A DNA stretch of 64,000 bases from Nannocystis punicea (GTDB lineage: Bacteria > Myxococcota_A > Polyangia > Nannocystales > Nannocystaceae), in NCBI RefSeq assembly GCF_026965555.1, contig NZ_CP114040.1:9894001-9958000 (forward strand), given 5' to 3'. A model generated the notes under the pieces. It made no database searches. It was not told the DNA's origin and saw only the letters and a program-made list of their open reading frames with translations. Positions 16,213-25,146 of this stretch are shown piece after piece. The number at the start of each line of letters is the position of its first letter. Position 1 is the first letter of the stretch. A program made the position numbers and the translations under genes.

Positions 16213-18240
16213 GTAGATCCTACCCTTCCTTCGGTCTTGCCGAGTACGGCTGTTGCCCCGGAGGAAGGGCAGGACCCCCGTTCAAACCGTGCATGCGGAT
16301 TTCCCGCACACGGCTTACCGGTGGACTTTCGGGCCGTTGCATTACGCTGCCTCCGGGTACTGCACGGTCCCCCGCAGACGATGGAGGCCGTGGTTGTGGA
16401 AGAAGTCGCGTGTCCAGACCTTGGCCTCCCCCGCGTGGAGATGTCGACCTTTGCGCTTCACCATGAAGGCGCGGAGTCGACTCCATACGTAGGTGTCGAT
16501 CTGGTTGAACTTCGCGGCGGCGTTCCCGGTGAGGAAGTAGTTGGCCCAGCCGCGCAGCACCGGATTGATGTCGCGGATGATCACCCGCACATCTTTGACC
16601 CCGTGGCGGTTACGACCGGTCAGCTCCTTCACACGCTGTCGCACCCGCGTCAAGCTGCGCGTCGAAGGCCAGCGCTGGAGGAAGTACGCTCTGCGGCGTT
16701 CCTTCTCCCAGATCGGACCGGACATGCGCTTACGCAGGTGACAGCCGAGGAAGTCGAAGCCTTGCCGTCCCCGGCTCAGCTCGACGCGCCTCGTCTTCTC
16801 GGGATGCAGCTCGAGTCGAAGTCGACGCAGGATCTCGCGGACCCTGACCTCGGCCTCCTCGCACGCCTTCCTGGTCCTGCACAGGATCACGAAGTCATCG
16901 CAGTAGCGCACGAGCTCGCCCAGGTGGGCGTGCCGTCGCTGCCACAACTTGTCGAGGACGCCGAGGTAGATGTTCGACAGCAGCGGTGAGATGACCCCGC
17001 CCTGGGGTGTCCCCGAGAGCATCGCCGTCACCTCGCCGTCTTCCATCACGCCGGCTTCGAGCCATTGCCGCACCAGCTTGAGGACCCTTCGATCCGAGAT
17101 CCGCATCTCGACGAGCTTCATGAGTCGCTCGTGATCGATGCTGCCGAAGTAGTCGCGGATGTCGGCGTCGAGCACATGGTTTCCACCTCGCGCTCCCAAC
17201 ACGCGCAGTCGCTCGAGCGCCTGCGTCGCGCTGCGCTTCGGCCGGAAGCCATACGAGCACGGAAGGAAGTCCGCCTCGAATATCGGCTCCAACACCAGCT
17301 TCGCCGCCATCTGCACCACTCGGTCCCGGACTGTCGGGATCCCCAGCGGCCGCTTCTTCCCGTCCGCCTTCGGGATGTACCGCCGCATGACCGCGCTCGG
17401 CCGGTACGTCCCCGCCTCGAGCTCTGCACCGATCTCTTCGAGGAAGCGATCGACGCCGAGCTCTTCCACCTCGGCCAGCGTCTGGGCATCGATGCCCGCT
17501 GACCCCCTGTTCTTCTTCACCCGCCTCCATGCTTCCTTCAGGACGTCACGCCTGAAGATGCGGTCGTACAGCGCATGGAAACGTCTACCCGGATGCCGCT
17601 TGGCTGCGGCCCACAGTCGGCGTCGAAGTTCTCGCACTTTGTCACGCGGCCTGCGCCGCGTGGGGTTGTTGGGACCTGTCCTGCAGGCCATGCCCTCGCG
17701 CTTACCTTCTTCTCCGACACGACCACCCCAGGGGCCCTTCCCTCCGGCGGCGTTGTTCTGCGCCGCCATCGCCGGTACTACGACCCCCTCGGACTCCCGC
17801 TGCACAGCGCTCGACTTCGCCTTCGGCTTATACGAGCCACCTTGCCCCGACACGGGCCGTGCAGACGGGCCTCTCCTGTTCCGCATCGCTCCTTGAACGC
17901 GTGCTGCGCCCCCTACCCCGGGTGGACCCCCCGCGCTTTCTGTTCCGGACTCGTGCGCGGTGGACGTGGCCTTCGCCGCGAAGTGATCGGCTCGGCTCCC
18001 CCATTGTTTCTCTGACGAGGCTGCAGGCTTCACTTGATGTTGCGGCCCGCGTTCTTGCTCCCTCCGTAGAGGCTCTTGACGCCCCGCTCGGGCCGCGAGG
18101 ATCTCTCCTCGCGCCTGGGGCCTGCTACCGGGCGCTCCGGCGCTTACCCGGACGGGACTTTCACCCGCTGGAACGGTGCAGCATGACGCGGCCGACCCGC
18201 CCCCTCCGGGGTCCTGCTCGTCCGTGTCTTCAGGACGCAC
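16213..18240 (-). mobile_element. Complete group II intron (2,028 bp)
   Basis: On the minus strand the element begins GTGCGTCC at 18240 (group II 5' consensus GUGYG) and soon has the segment GGGTGAAAGTCCCG usual in bacterial introns. It ends in a domain V-like hairpin (16279-16315, containing AGCCGTGTGCGGG and GCATGCACGGTTT with the AGC triad), a domain VI stem (CCTTCC ... GGAAGG) and the 3' terminus CTAC at 16213. A candidate EBS1, CACCGC (minus strand of 17957-17962), pairs perfectly with the last six bases of the 5' exon, GCGGTG. The RT/maturase frame is inside. All parts needed for splicing appear present. Confidence 0.88.
16342..17691 (-). CDS. ltrA: Group II intron reverse transcriptase/maturase
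   Basis: 449 residues from ATG 17691 (MACRTGPNNPTRR), with GAGGG just upstream; the frame is open further but low in coding character. RT motifs in order: IPKADGKKRPLGIPTVRDR, FRPKRSATQALE, DADIRDYFGSIDH, GTPQGGVISPLLSNIYL, the catalytic YCDDFVIL, HPEKTRRVELSRG and FDFLGCHLRKRM. The maturase (X) domain follows (RDINPVLRGWANYF) with the C-terminal DFFHNHGLHRLRG segment. It ends without an HNH endonuclease, as in endonuclease-less bacterial lineages that use other priming. It binds its own intron RNA, helps splicing and reverse-transcribes it into DNA. Confidence 0.95.
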   Translation of the reverse strand: MACRTGPNNPTRRRPRDKVRELRRRLWAAAKRHPGRRFHALYDRIFRRDVLKEAWRRVKKNRGSAGIDAQTLAEVEELGVDRFLEEIGAELEAGTYRPSAVMRRYIPKADGKKRPLGIPTVRDRVVQMAAKLVLEPIFEADFLPCSYGFRPKRSATQALERLRVLGARGGNHVLDADIRDYFGSIDHERLMKLVEMRISDRRVLKLVRQWLEAGVMEDGEVTAMLSGTPQGGVISPLLSNIYLGVLDKLWQRRHAHLGELVRYCDDFVILCRTRKACEEAEVRVREILRRLRLELHPEKTRRVELSRGRQGFDFLGCHLRKRMSGPIWEKERRRAYFLQRWPSTRSLTRVRQRVKELTGRNRHGVKDVRVIIRDINPVLRGWANYFLTGNAAAKFNQIDTYVWSRLRAFMVKRKGRHLHAGEAKVWTRDFFHNHGLHRLRGTVQYPEAA

Positions 18241-18280
18241 CACCGCCGCAGCATAACTCGGTCTTCCCGTCGCGATCCAT
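18241..18280 (-). other. Putative 5' exon of the acidic-protein gene
   Basis: ATG at 18280 starts 13 codons plus one base (MDRDGKTELCCGG) that end exactly at the intron boundary. Joined to the 3' exon (first bases CA of 16212-16211) the frame continues as ...GG-A-VSRRLLESMEIP without a stop. This is a reading from boundary positions only. Confidence 0.5.
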
Positions 18281-18778
18281 CGACCGCCCCGAGCTGTCCC
18301 ATCGGCCAGACTTCACGGCAGAAGCGGCCGCGACCTCATCAAGCTCTGCAGGTCGACACAAACACCGCTCAGCCGGGGCCCGGAAGGCTGGCCGCTCTAC
18401 GCGCCGCCGCCACCGCTCGGCGCCGCGCGATCGCCGACTCGATCCCCGCCCCACGAACTCGCGGTCATCGGCGGCGTCTCCGCCTGCAACTCGCTTACGA
18501 GGCGATCGCCATCCAGCAAGCTCGAGCTCGCCGAGCCACTCCGTCGCGCCCTCGGCGTCGCGCGTCACCGGGGCGTCGCGAGGGTCCGCTGGCAATTCAA
18601 TTGTGCGCCGACCTCACCGGCGCCCGCCATGTTGCAGCATCCCTCCGGCGATCCTCCTCTGGACGCCCGGGATAGCGATGAAAACACCGTTCCGAACGCA
18701 GCGCGAGCTCGCCATCAGGCCTCCTCGCAAGGGTGCAGAGCCTGTCGCCGCCGATCGGCCGCCCGTTATCCTGCGACT
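18281..18778. other. Divergent intergenic region without a clear gene
   Basis: Open frames on both strands are Arg-rich and look like chance frames of GC-rich DNA. It must hold the promoters for the interrupted acidic-protein gene (leftwards) and the hydrolase lipoprotein (rightwards). I see no convincing promoter motif. Confidence 0.5.
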
Positions 18779-20803
18779 GTGTCACGCCGGTCGCTCGCCC
18801 TCGTCCGCACCGTCGCCGTCGTCTCGCTCGCCGCATGCACGGGGTCCCGGGGCGACGACACCGACGGCTATGCCGGCACCGCGGCGCCGACCGGCAGCAC
18901 CGGCGACCCTGCGCCGACCACCGGCGAGCCGACCACCGGCGACATCGTCCCCGAGGTCGACTGGCCGACCCTCGAGTGCGACCCGCTGGTCCCGACCTAC
19001 TGCGGCTTTCCGTTCCCCTCCAACGTCTTCACCGTCGCCGACCCCGCCGCGCCGACCGGCCGTCGCCTCGCCCTCTCCGGGGCCCTGATCCCCGACAGCG
19101 CCCACGGCGAGCCCGCGCAGCCCGACCTGTGGAACCGCTCCGACGGCTTCTCGCCCGGCCTTGCGCTCATGACTCATCTGCCGGGCGCCACCATCGGCGG
19201 CCTGCCCGGCCCGTGGACCCTCGAGGCCTCGCTCGCTGCCGGATCACCGACCGTCCTCATCGACGCCGAGACCGGCGAGCGGATCGCCCACTTCGCCGAG
19301 CTCGACATGTCGCACGACGACGACGAGCGGCGCGCCTTCATGCTCCGCCCCGTCGTACGCCTCGCCGACGACCGCCGCTACATCGCCGCCATCCGCGGCG
19401 TCGTCGACGTCGACGGCGACGTCTTGCCGCCCTCGCCCGCGTTCAAGGCCCTGCGCGACGTCGAGGCCTTCGACGACCCGTCGATCTCTGCGCGCCGCGG
19501 CCTCTACGCCGACATCTTCACGCGCCTCGAGGACGCCGGCGTCGCCCGCGACGACCTCCAGCTGGCCTGGGACTTCACCACCGCCAGCCGCGAGAACAAC
19601 ACCGCCGGCCTGCTCAAGATGCGCGACGAGGCGCTCGCGCTCGTGGGCGACGACGGCCCGGCCTACACCCTCACCCTCGTCGACGCCGAGCACCCCGACC
19701 CGCACGTCGGTCTCTACGTCGAGGGCACGATGACCGTCCCGCTCTACCTCGACCAGCCGGGCCCGGGCGCCCACCTCGTGCTCGGCGACGACGGCCTGCC
19801 GAGCCAGAACGGCGCCGCCGAGTTCGACTTCACCCTCGTCATCCCGCAGAGCGCCTTCACCACCCCGGCGACGCCGCTCCAGTACGGCCACGGCCTGCTC
19901 GGCTCCGGCCGCGAGGAGGTCCAGGACGACTACCGGCTCGAGTTCGCCGACACCTACGGCTACGCCCTGTTCGCGGTCGACTGGATCGGCATGGCCGCCG
20001 ACGACTACGTCCCGATCGCCGCCTTCGTCGACGAGGGCGACCTCGAGCAGTTCGCCACCCTCGTCGACCGCCTCCACCAGGGCATCCTCAACGCGCTGCT
20101 CGCCATGCGCCTCGTCAGCGGCGCCTTGGTCGACGACCCGATGCTCCAGCCGATGGGCCAGCCGCTGATCGACCCGAGCGAGCGCTACTACCACGGCAAC
20201 TCGCAGGGCGGGATCTTCGGCGCCACCTACATGGCCCTCAGCACCGACGTCGAGCGCGGCATGCTCGGCGTCCCCGGCCAGCCGTACAACCTGCTGCTCG
20301 ACCGCAGCGAGGACTTCGACGAGTTCTTCGTCCTGCTGAAGGGCGCCTTCCCCGACGCCATCGATCGCCAGATGGTGCTCGCGCTGTTCCAGATCCTCTG
20401 GGATCGCACCGAGCCGACCGGGTACAGCCACACCATCCGCACCGACAACCTGCCCGGCTCGCCGCCCAAGGAGGTCCTGCTCGAGGTCGCCATCGGCGAT
20501 CATCAGGTCAGCACTCTGGGCGCCCACGTCATGGCCCGCGCGATCGGCGGCGTCGCCAGCATCGCCCCCGAGAACCGCGCGATCTGGGGCATCGACAGCG
20601 CCGCCGGGCCCTACACCGGCTCCGCCATGGTCGAGTACGACTTCGGCCTCGCCCCCGAGCCCACCACCAACATCCCGGCCTCGGACGGCGAAGATCCGCA
20701 CGGCAAGCCGCGCAGGCTGCCCAGCGCCGCGCAGATGCTCGACCAGTTCCTGCGCACCGGCGTGGTCGAGACCTTCTGCGACGGGGCGTGCGACCCCGAG
20801 TGA
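18779..20803 (+). CDS. Secreted lipoprotein with alpha/beta-hydrolase fold
   Basis: 674 residues from GTG 18779 (SRRSLALVRTVAVVSLAAC), which gives a compact signal with lipobox SLAAC; a longer in-frame start at 18629 would spoil the signal. A short Thr/Gly linker follows. The nucleophile elbow is YYHGNSQGGIFGATYMA (Gly-Asn-Ser-Gln-Gly, near residue 480), preceded by QYGHGLLGSGREE, likely the oxyanion-hole strand. C-terminal Cys pair in FCDGACDPE. It probably hydrolyses an ester or similar bond outside the cell; the substrate is unknown. Long acidic loops are typical of this host's secreted proteins. Confidence 0.82.
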   Translation: MSRRSLALVRTVAVVSLAACTGSRGDDTDGYAGTAAPTGSTGDPAPTTGEPTTGDIVPEVDWPTLECDPLVPTYCGFPFPSNVFTVADPAAPTGRRLALSGALIPDSAHGEPAQPDLWNRSDGFSPGLALMTHLPGATIGGLPGPWTLEASLAAGSPTVLIDAETGERIAHFAELDMSHDDDERRAFMLRPVVRLADDRRYIAAIRGVVDVDGDVLPPSPAFKALRDVEAFDDPSISARRGLYADIFTRLEDAGVARDDLQLAWDFTTASRENNTAGLLKMRDEALALVGDDGPAYTLTLVDAEHPDPHVGLYVEGTMTVPLYLDQPGPGAHLVLGDDGLPSQNGAAEFDFTLVIPQSAFTTPATPLQYGHGLLGSGREEVQDDYRLEFADTYGYALFAVDWIGMAADDYVPIAAFVDEGDLEQFATLVDRLHQGILNALLAMRLVSGALVDDPMLQPMGQPLIDPSERYYHGNSQGGIFGATYMALSTDVERGMLGVPGQPYNLLLDRSEDFDEFFVLLKGAFPDAIDRQMVLALFQILWDRTEPTGYSHTIRTDNLPGSPPKEVLLEVAIGDHQVSTLGAHVMARAIGGVASIAPENRAIWGIDSAAGPYTGSAMVEYDFGLAPEPTTNIPASDGEDPHGKPRRLPSAAQMLDQFLRTGVVETFCDGACDPE

Positions 20804-20873
20804 GCGCCAGCGAGCGGCCGTCGCGCGCAGGCTTCATCCTCCGCGGCGATCCGTGGCATCCTGGCCGGGACGC

Positions 20874-21668
20874 ATGCTCGAGGCTGTGGCCATCGACCCG
20901 CTGAGCGCCTCCACCTCCCTGATCGGCCGCCTGTTCCCGGTGGTCTATCTCGGCGGCCTGATCGCCCTCGGCCTCCTGGTCTCGTTCGTGCTGCGCAAGC
21001 TCGCCACGGTCGAGACCTTCCGTCAGGTCCACCCGTGGATCCCGCTGCTCCACCTCGCGGTGTGGGTGCCGCTGGTGTGGCTGCTGCAGCACCGCTTCGT
21101 GCCCGCGGCCAGCAGCGCCGACTGGTGGTCGCGCGGCCTGTGGCTGCTCCTGTTCGCCGTCGCCGGGCTCCCGTGGCTGCGCAGCGTGTTCCTCGGGGTC
21201 GTGTTCGCCGTCGAGGCCCGCTACAAGATCGGCGACGACCTGCGCGTCGGCGACCTCGAGGGTCGGCTCATCGGCGTCGGCCTGCGCGCGATCACCCTGC
21301 GCGGCCTCGCCGGCGTCGACGCCACCATCCCCTACGAGCGCCTGCTCCGCGAGCCGGTCGTCCGCCTCAACCTCGGCGAGCACGACACTCCCTGCGACCT
21401 CACCCTCGACGTCCCCGCCGGCCTCGCCCCCACTCGCGCCGCCGAGCTCGCCCGTCAGGCCGCCGCCCTCAGCCGCTACGCCTCCCCGCGCCGCTCCCCC
21501 GAGGTCTTCCTCGCCCCGCGCCAGGGCAGCGCCCTCGACCTGCAGCTGCGCGTCCGCGGCTACCTCTACGACCGCGAGCACGACGACCGCTTCCGCAGCG
21601 ACCTCGTCGAGCGCCTGCACACCGCCTTCACCGCCGAACTCGAGGCCGCCGCCCGCCGCGCCCTGTGA
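20874..21668 (+). CDS. Small MscS-like mechanosensitive channel protein
   Basis: 264 residues from ATG 20874 (MLEAVAIDPLS) with GGGA just upstream. Three or four membrane segments (PVVYLGGLIALGLLVSFVL, WIPLLHLAVWVPLVWLL, GLWLLLFAVAGLPWL, SVFLGVVFAVEARY) are followed by the MscS beta-domain signature: YKIGDDLRVGDLEGRLIGVG then LRGLAGVDATIPYERLL. A soluble alpha/beta tail follows. Members of the family open on membrane tension or act in regulated ion flux. It lies 70 bp after the hydrolase lipoprotein on the same strand. Confidence 0.8.
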   Translation: MLEAVAIDPLSASTSLIGRLFPVVYLGGLIALGLLVSFVLRKLATVETFRQVHPWIPLLHLAVWVPLVWLLQHRFVPAASSADWWSRGLWLLLFAVAGLPWLRSVFLGVVFAVEARYKIGDDLRVGDLEGRLIGVGLRAITLRGLAGVDATIPYERLLREPVVRLNLGEHDTPCDLTLDVPAGLAPTRAAELARQAAALSRYASPRRSPEVFLAPRQGSALDLQLRVRGYLYDREHDDRFRSDLVERLHTAFTAELEAAARRAL

Positions 21669-21822
21669 CCTCGCCCCGCTCGCGCGCTCCGTGGGTCTCG
21701 CACGCCGTGACTTCCACTCGCGCCCGCGCTCCACTCTTCCTCACTCACGCTCGCAGTGACTTTCACTCGCCGACTTCGTGACCACTCGCCCCGTCGCTCG
21801 TCGCGCCTCGTGACCCTCGCCC

Positions 21823-22536
21823 ATGCGGCTCGCCGCGCTCAGTGACTTCCACATCGGCGCGCGCGCCGGCATGGACGAGTTCCGCCACGACGAGGGCGTC
21901 TTCCTCGAGCGGCTCGCCCGCGTCGTCGACACTCACGACCGCGTCGTCCTCGTCGGCGACATCTGGCAGACCGACCACGCCCTCTTCACCGGTCGGCGCG
22001 CCGCGGCCCGTCAGCTCCAGCTCGCGCGCCGTCGCCTGCCCCGGTTGACGCGCGCCCTCGACCGCCTCGACTACGTCCACGGCAACCACGACTTCATCGC
22101 CCGCGACGAGCTCGGCGCCCCGTCCGAGCTGCAGCTCGACGCCGACGGCTGCCGGGTCCTGTTCCTCCACGGCCACCAGTACGACCCCGTGTTCGCCCGC
22201 GCCTACGCGGCCGCCCGCGCCGCCACCTGGTTCACCGGCCGCCTGCGCCGCGCCGGCCTCGGCCCGGTCGCCCACTACTTCGAGCAGAAGGACATCGCCA
22301 TCAAGCACCGCCGCTTCGGCCACGCCGCCGGCCCCTACGCGGCGGCCGCCCGGGCGCTCATGCGCGAGCGCGGCGCCGACATCGTCGTCATGGGCCACAC
22401 CCACGTCGCCCACGCCCATCACATGTCCGAAGGGACAGTCGTCAACACCGGCACCTGCGCGGGCGGCCGCTTCACCGTCGTCACCGTCGACACCGCCGCC
22501 CGCGCCGTCACCATCGCCCACGACCCGCCCGCGTGA
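21823..22536 (+). CDS. Calcineurin-like metallophosphoesterase
   Basis: 237 residues. All five metal motifs are present: SDFHIG, VGDIWQ, GNHD, FLHGHQYD and GHTHVAH, so two divalent metals should be bound. Size and the GHQYDP/GHTH pattern resemble LpxH/YfcE-like cytoplasmic phosphoesterases, but the substrate is not evident. A 14-bp repeat unit, ATGTCCGAAGGGAC, lies inside the coding sequence at 22423-22436 just after the GHTH motif (reading HHMSEGTVV), in a loop. A perfect palindrome follows the stop. Confidence 0.85.
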   Translation: MRLAALSDFHIGARAGMDEFRHDEGVFLERLARVVDTHDRVVLVGDIWQTDHALFTGRRAAARQLQLARRRLPRLTRALDRLDYVHGNHDFIARDELGAPSELQLDADGCRVLFLHGHQYDPVFARAYAAARAATWFTGRLRRAGLGPVAHYFEQKDIAIKHRRFGHAAGPYAAAARALMRERGADIVVMGHTHVAHAHHMSEGTVVNTGTCAGGRFTVVTVDTAARAVTIAHDPPA

Positions 22537-22537
22537 C

Positions 22538-22553
22538 CTGTCCCCGGGGACAG
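22538..22553. terminator. Perfect 16-bp palindrome after metallophosphoesterase
   Basis: CTGTCCCCGGGGACAG, two bases after the stop and 24 bp before the next start. Same family as the 14-bp units. No T-run follows, so the terminator role is tentative. Confidence 0.45.
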
Positions 22554-22576
22554 CCTCACTCTCCCCCCCGCCTCGC

Positions 22577-23329
22577 ATGCAGCTGCCCGCCGTCACGACC
22601 TCCGGCGTCTGGCCCCCGGTGCTGGTGACCGCCGGCCCTGGCGGGCGCAGCGACGCCCACGCGCACCACGCCATGCACCTCGTGCTCGCCCGCGCCGGCA
22701 CCCTCGCGGTCACGGTCGAGGGCGCCACCGTGCGGGCCGCCGGCATCGTCACCGCGCCCGACAGCGAGCACGCCCTCGACGCCCGCGGCGTCGACATCGT
22801 CCTCGTCTTCTTCGACCCCGAGAGCGACGCCGGCGAGCGCCTGCGCGCCGGCCTCGACGCGCCGGTGCGCCAGGTCGAGCCGTCCGAGCGCGACGCCCTG
22901 CTCGCCGACCTGCCCGCCGACCCCGGCTCCGAGCCCCTCCACGCCTGGGGCCACGCCGCCGCCGAGCGCCTGTCCCGAGAGACAGCTGTCCCGAGAGCCA
23001 TCCACCCGCGCGTGCGCAAGCTGCTCCGCGCCCTCCGCGGCGCCGAGCCCGAGGCCGACACCTCCTTGCCGGCCCTCGCCGCCCTCGCCGGCCTGTCCGA
23101 GGGCCGGCTCGTCCACGCCTTCCGCGACTCGGTCGGCATCCCCCTGCGCCCCTACCTCCTGTGGCAGAAGCTGCAGCGCGCCGTCGTCGCCATGGCCACC
23201 GGCGAGCCGCTGGCCCGCGCCGCCCACTCGGCCGGCTTCGCCGACGCCGCCCACATGAGCCGGACCTTCCGCCGCATGTTCGGCATGACCGCCTCCGAGC
23301 TGCAGCGCAGCCTGCCGCGCCCGCCGTAG
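22577..23329 (+). CDS. AraC-family transcriptional regulator
   Basis: 250 residues. The N-terminal half is a small beta-barrel-like sensor (HAHHAMHLVLARAGTLAV). The C-terminal 100 residues carry two helix-turn-helix motifs: LPALAALAGLSEGRLVHAFR and ARAAHSAGFADAAHMSRTFRRMFGMTASELQ, the AraC/XylS signature. Two repeat units (CTGTCCCGAGAGAC at 22970 and CTGTCCCGAGAGCC at 22986) encode the hinge between the domains, RLSRETAVPRA. Ligand and target genes unknown. Confidence 0.9.
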   Translation: MQLPAVTTSGVWPPVLVTAGPGGRSDAHAHHAMHLVLARAGTLAVTVEGATVRAAGIVTAPDSEHALDARGVDIVLVFFDPESDAGERLRAGLDAPVRQVEPSERDALLADLPADPGSEPLHAWGHAAAERLSRETAVPRAIHPRVRKLLRALRGAEPEADTSLPALAALAGLSEGRLVHAFRDSVGIPLRPYLLWQKLQRAVVAMATGEPLARAAHSAGFADAAHMSRTFRRMFGMTASELQRSLPRPP

Positions 23330-23722
23330 CGCACGCCCTCGCCCCGCCTTCGCCCGCCCGCTGCTGCCCATCCCGGTCGCGCACGCAGCCTCCGAGGTCG
23401 AGCAGCGGCGACCGCAGGCGCGCCGCACCGTCACGGCAGCGAGTCGCGCAGCGATTCGCCCGTGACCGTCGCGCCCTCGGGTACAGCGACCGGCCACGTC
23501 GAAGTCCGGGCGGGCGACACTACGGACGGGGCGGGCGCTCGTGAACGCCGCTGTCGCTGTGCTCCCTCGCGGCCATGGTCCAGTCCTGTCGGGTCGGATC
23601 GACCCTCCGGGCACGAGCGCGGCAGGCGTTCGAGCCGTCCGCCGCCCCGCCCTCGCCGGCTCGGGGTCGATCGTAGCCAGTCCGTTCAAGCCGCCCGTCG
23701 GCCCCCGCGGTACACCCTGCGC
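23330..23722. other. Intergenic region, nothing recognised
   Basis: 393 bp of GC-rich sequence. Open frames here have no start context or recognisable protein. No hairpin array. Confidence 0.5.
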
Positions 23723-24082
23723 ATGCGCCCCGACCTCCTCGCCTGGCAGTTCGAGCACTACTCCCTGAACCACGCCGACCGCACCAACCTCGCGCTGCAC
23801 GCGGTGTCCGCCCCGCTGTTCGTACTCGGCCTGCCCCTGTCCATCCTCGCCCTCGCCACCGGCCGCTTCGCCCTCGCCGGCGCCGGCCTCGCGCTCGCCG
23901 TCCTCGCCATCGCCGTCCAGGGCCGCGGCCACCGCCGCGAGCAGCACGCCCCGGCCCCGTTCCGCTCGCGCGGCGACCTGCTCGCGCGCCTGGTCGCCGA
24001 GCAGTTCGTCACCTTCCCGCGCTTCGTCCTGTCCGGCGGCTTCGCCCGGGCCTGGCGGGCCGCCGGACGGCATGGCGTTTAG
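23723..24082 (+). CDS. Small membrane protein, Mpo1/DUF962-like
   Basis: 119 residues. The N-terminus (WQFEHYSLNHADRTNLALHAVSAPLFVLGLPLSI) has the H-x4-N-R-x3-H-like spacing and hydrophobic follow-up of the Mpo1/DUF962 group, which in yeast is an Fe(II) dioxygenase for 2-hydroxy fatty acids. Two membrane segments (about 25-45 and 50-68). The match is by eye and moderate. The last codons, including the TAG stop, are inside the first unit of the array at 24072, so the C-terminus RHGV is repeat-derived. Confidence 0.6.
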   Translation: MRPDLLAWQFEHYSLNHADRTNLALHAVSAPLFVLGLPLSILALATGRFALAGAGLALAVLAIAVQGRGHRREQHAPAPFRSRGDLLARLVAEQFVTFPRFVLSGGFARAWRAAGRHGV

Positions 24083-24113
24083 TACATGTCCGACAGGACA
24101 TCCCCTCGCACCA
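24072..24113. repeat. Three-unit 14-bp array overlapping a stop codon
   Basis: Units at 24072, 24086 and 24100: ATGGCGTTTAGTAC, ATGTCCGACAGGAC, ATCCCCTCGCACCA. ATGTCC-GACA-GGACAT (24086-24101) is a perfect hairpin. A single further unit, CTGTCCCGAGAGACAG, lies at 24251-24266 just 3' of apaH. Confidence 0.7.
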
Positions 24114-24272
24114 CGCGCCTCGGCCGAGCGCGCCGGACCCCTGCAGCTCGGGTTCGCCCGCCTCGTCGCCGAGCAGTTCGTCGAGTCGCTCCGCGACGCG
24201 CAGCTCCGAGCGAGCGCCCCGTCGAGCCGCCCCGATCGACCCCGGCTCACCTGTCCCGAGAGACAGCCGACC

Positions 24273-25004
24273 TCAAGCCCCGCGCGCCGGCACCTGCTCG
24301 ACGCGGTCGTCGTCCTGGCACCACGCAGTCAGCGGCCCGCCGTACACGCAGCCCGAGTCGAGGCCCATCGTCTTCGGCCCGCGGTAGTGCCCGCGCCAGG
24401 CCCAGTGGCCGTGGATCACCATCGGCTCGCCGCGGTAGAACTCGTCCCACGGGCGGTACGGGGGCGGGCACTCCTCGGCCTTGCGGTCGAACTTGCTGCG
24501 CTCGCCCGACGCGGTGCAGCAGCGCACCCGCGTCATGAACGACAGCTCCGGCGACTCCAGCCACGCGTCGTCGTGCGCGGCCCCGTTGACCCTCGCCGCC
24601 AGCGCGTGCAGGTCGGTCCAGCGCGGGTGCAGGCCGGCGTGGACCGCCCACACGTCCGGTCCCTTCGAACCTGGCCCTGCGGGCAGGAATTGCAGGGCAG
24701 ACATGGCCCGCAGCCGGGCGAGCAGCTCGGGCCCCTCGGGCGCGGCGAGCAGCGGCCCGAGCGTGTCGTGCTTGCGCGGCCATCGCCCGGCGGCGACCAG
24801 CAGCGCGTAGACGTCGTGGTTGCCCACCACGCCGCGGCCGCCGACGTCCCGCCACAGGCGGAGCGCCGCGAGCGAATCCGGCCCGCGATTCACCAGGTCG
24901 CCGAGGCACCACAGCTCGTCCGCCTGCGGGTCGAAGCGAATCTTCCGGAGCAGGTCGTCGAACTCCCGGGCGCAACCTTGCAGGTCGCCGATGAACCACC
25001 GCAT
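24273..25004 (-). CDS. apaH: Symmetrical Ap4A hydrolase-like phosphatase
   Basis: 243 residues from ATG 25004. MRWFIGDLQGCAREFDDLL is the ApaH form of the phosphoesterase start (GDxQG), followed by CLGDLVNRGPDS, GNHD and, at the end, VIHGHWAWRGHY and GLDSGCVYGGPLTAW. ApaH cleaves diadenosine tetraphosphate to two ADP and also removes Np4 caps from RNA in E. coli. Usual length is about 270-280. The insert LPAGPGSKGPD (near 24660) is coded by degenerate repeat-like sequence, a loop where the family is normally shorter. Confidence 0.88.
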   Translation of the reverse strand: MRWFIGDLQGCAREFDDLLRKIRFDPQADELWCLGDLVNRGPDSLAALRLWRDVGGRGVVGNHDVYALLVAAGRWPRKHDTLGPLLAAPEGPELLARLRAMSALQFLPAGPGSKGPDVWAVHAGLHPRWTDLHALAARVNGAAHDDAWLESPELSFMTRVRCCTASGERSKFDRKAEECPPPYRPWDEFYRGEPMVIHGHWAWRGHYRGPKTMGLDSGCVYGGPLTAWCQDDDRVEQVPARGA

Positions 25005-25146
25005 CGTGCGTGCATTGTAGCCGCCTTCCCCCACGTCGGGAGGTGAACGCCGCGGAAGACCTCGCAGGCAGCGGAGCGCCGCGGAAGACCCTTGCCGGCG
25101 AACGAGCTCGGCTGTTATAGGCGATCGCGGGAGGCTATTTCCCCGT

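Noticed and set aside
17902..17907. EBS2 pairing partner for the 5' exon (TGCTGC)
   Set aside because: Its order relative to EBS1 is wrong for standard introns, and a 6-bp match is weak.
17691..18243. N-terminal extension of the intron RT to 18243
   Set aside because: This stretch is intron RNA domain sequence (5' GTGCG end and GGGTGAAAGTCCCG); the RT begins near 17691.
18592..18612. Sigma-54-like promoter TGGCAATTCAATTGTGC
   Set aside because: The -12 element lacks the expected TTGC(A/T) and the distance to a gene start (over 160 bp) is poor; one such match is expected by chance.
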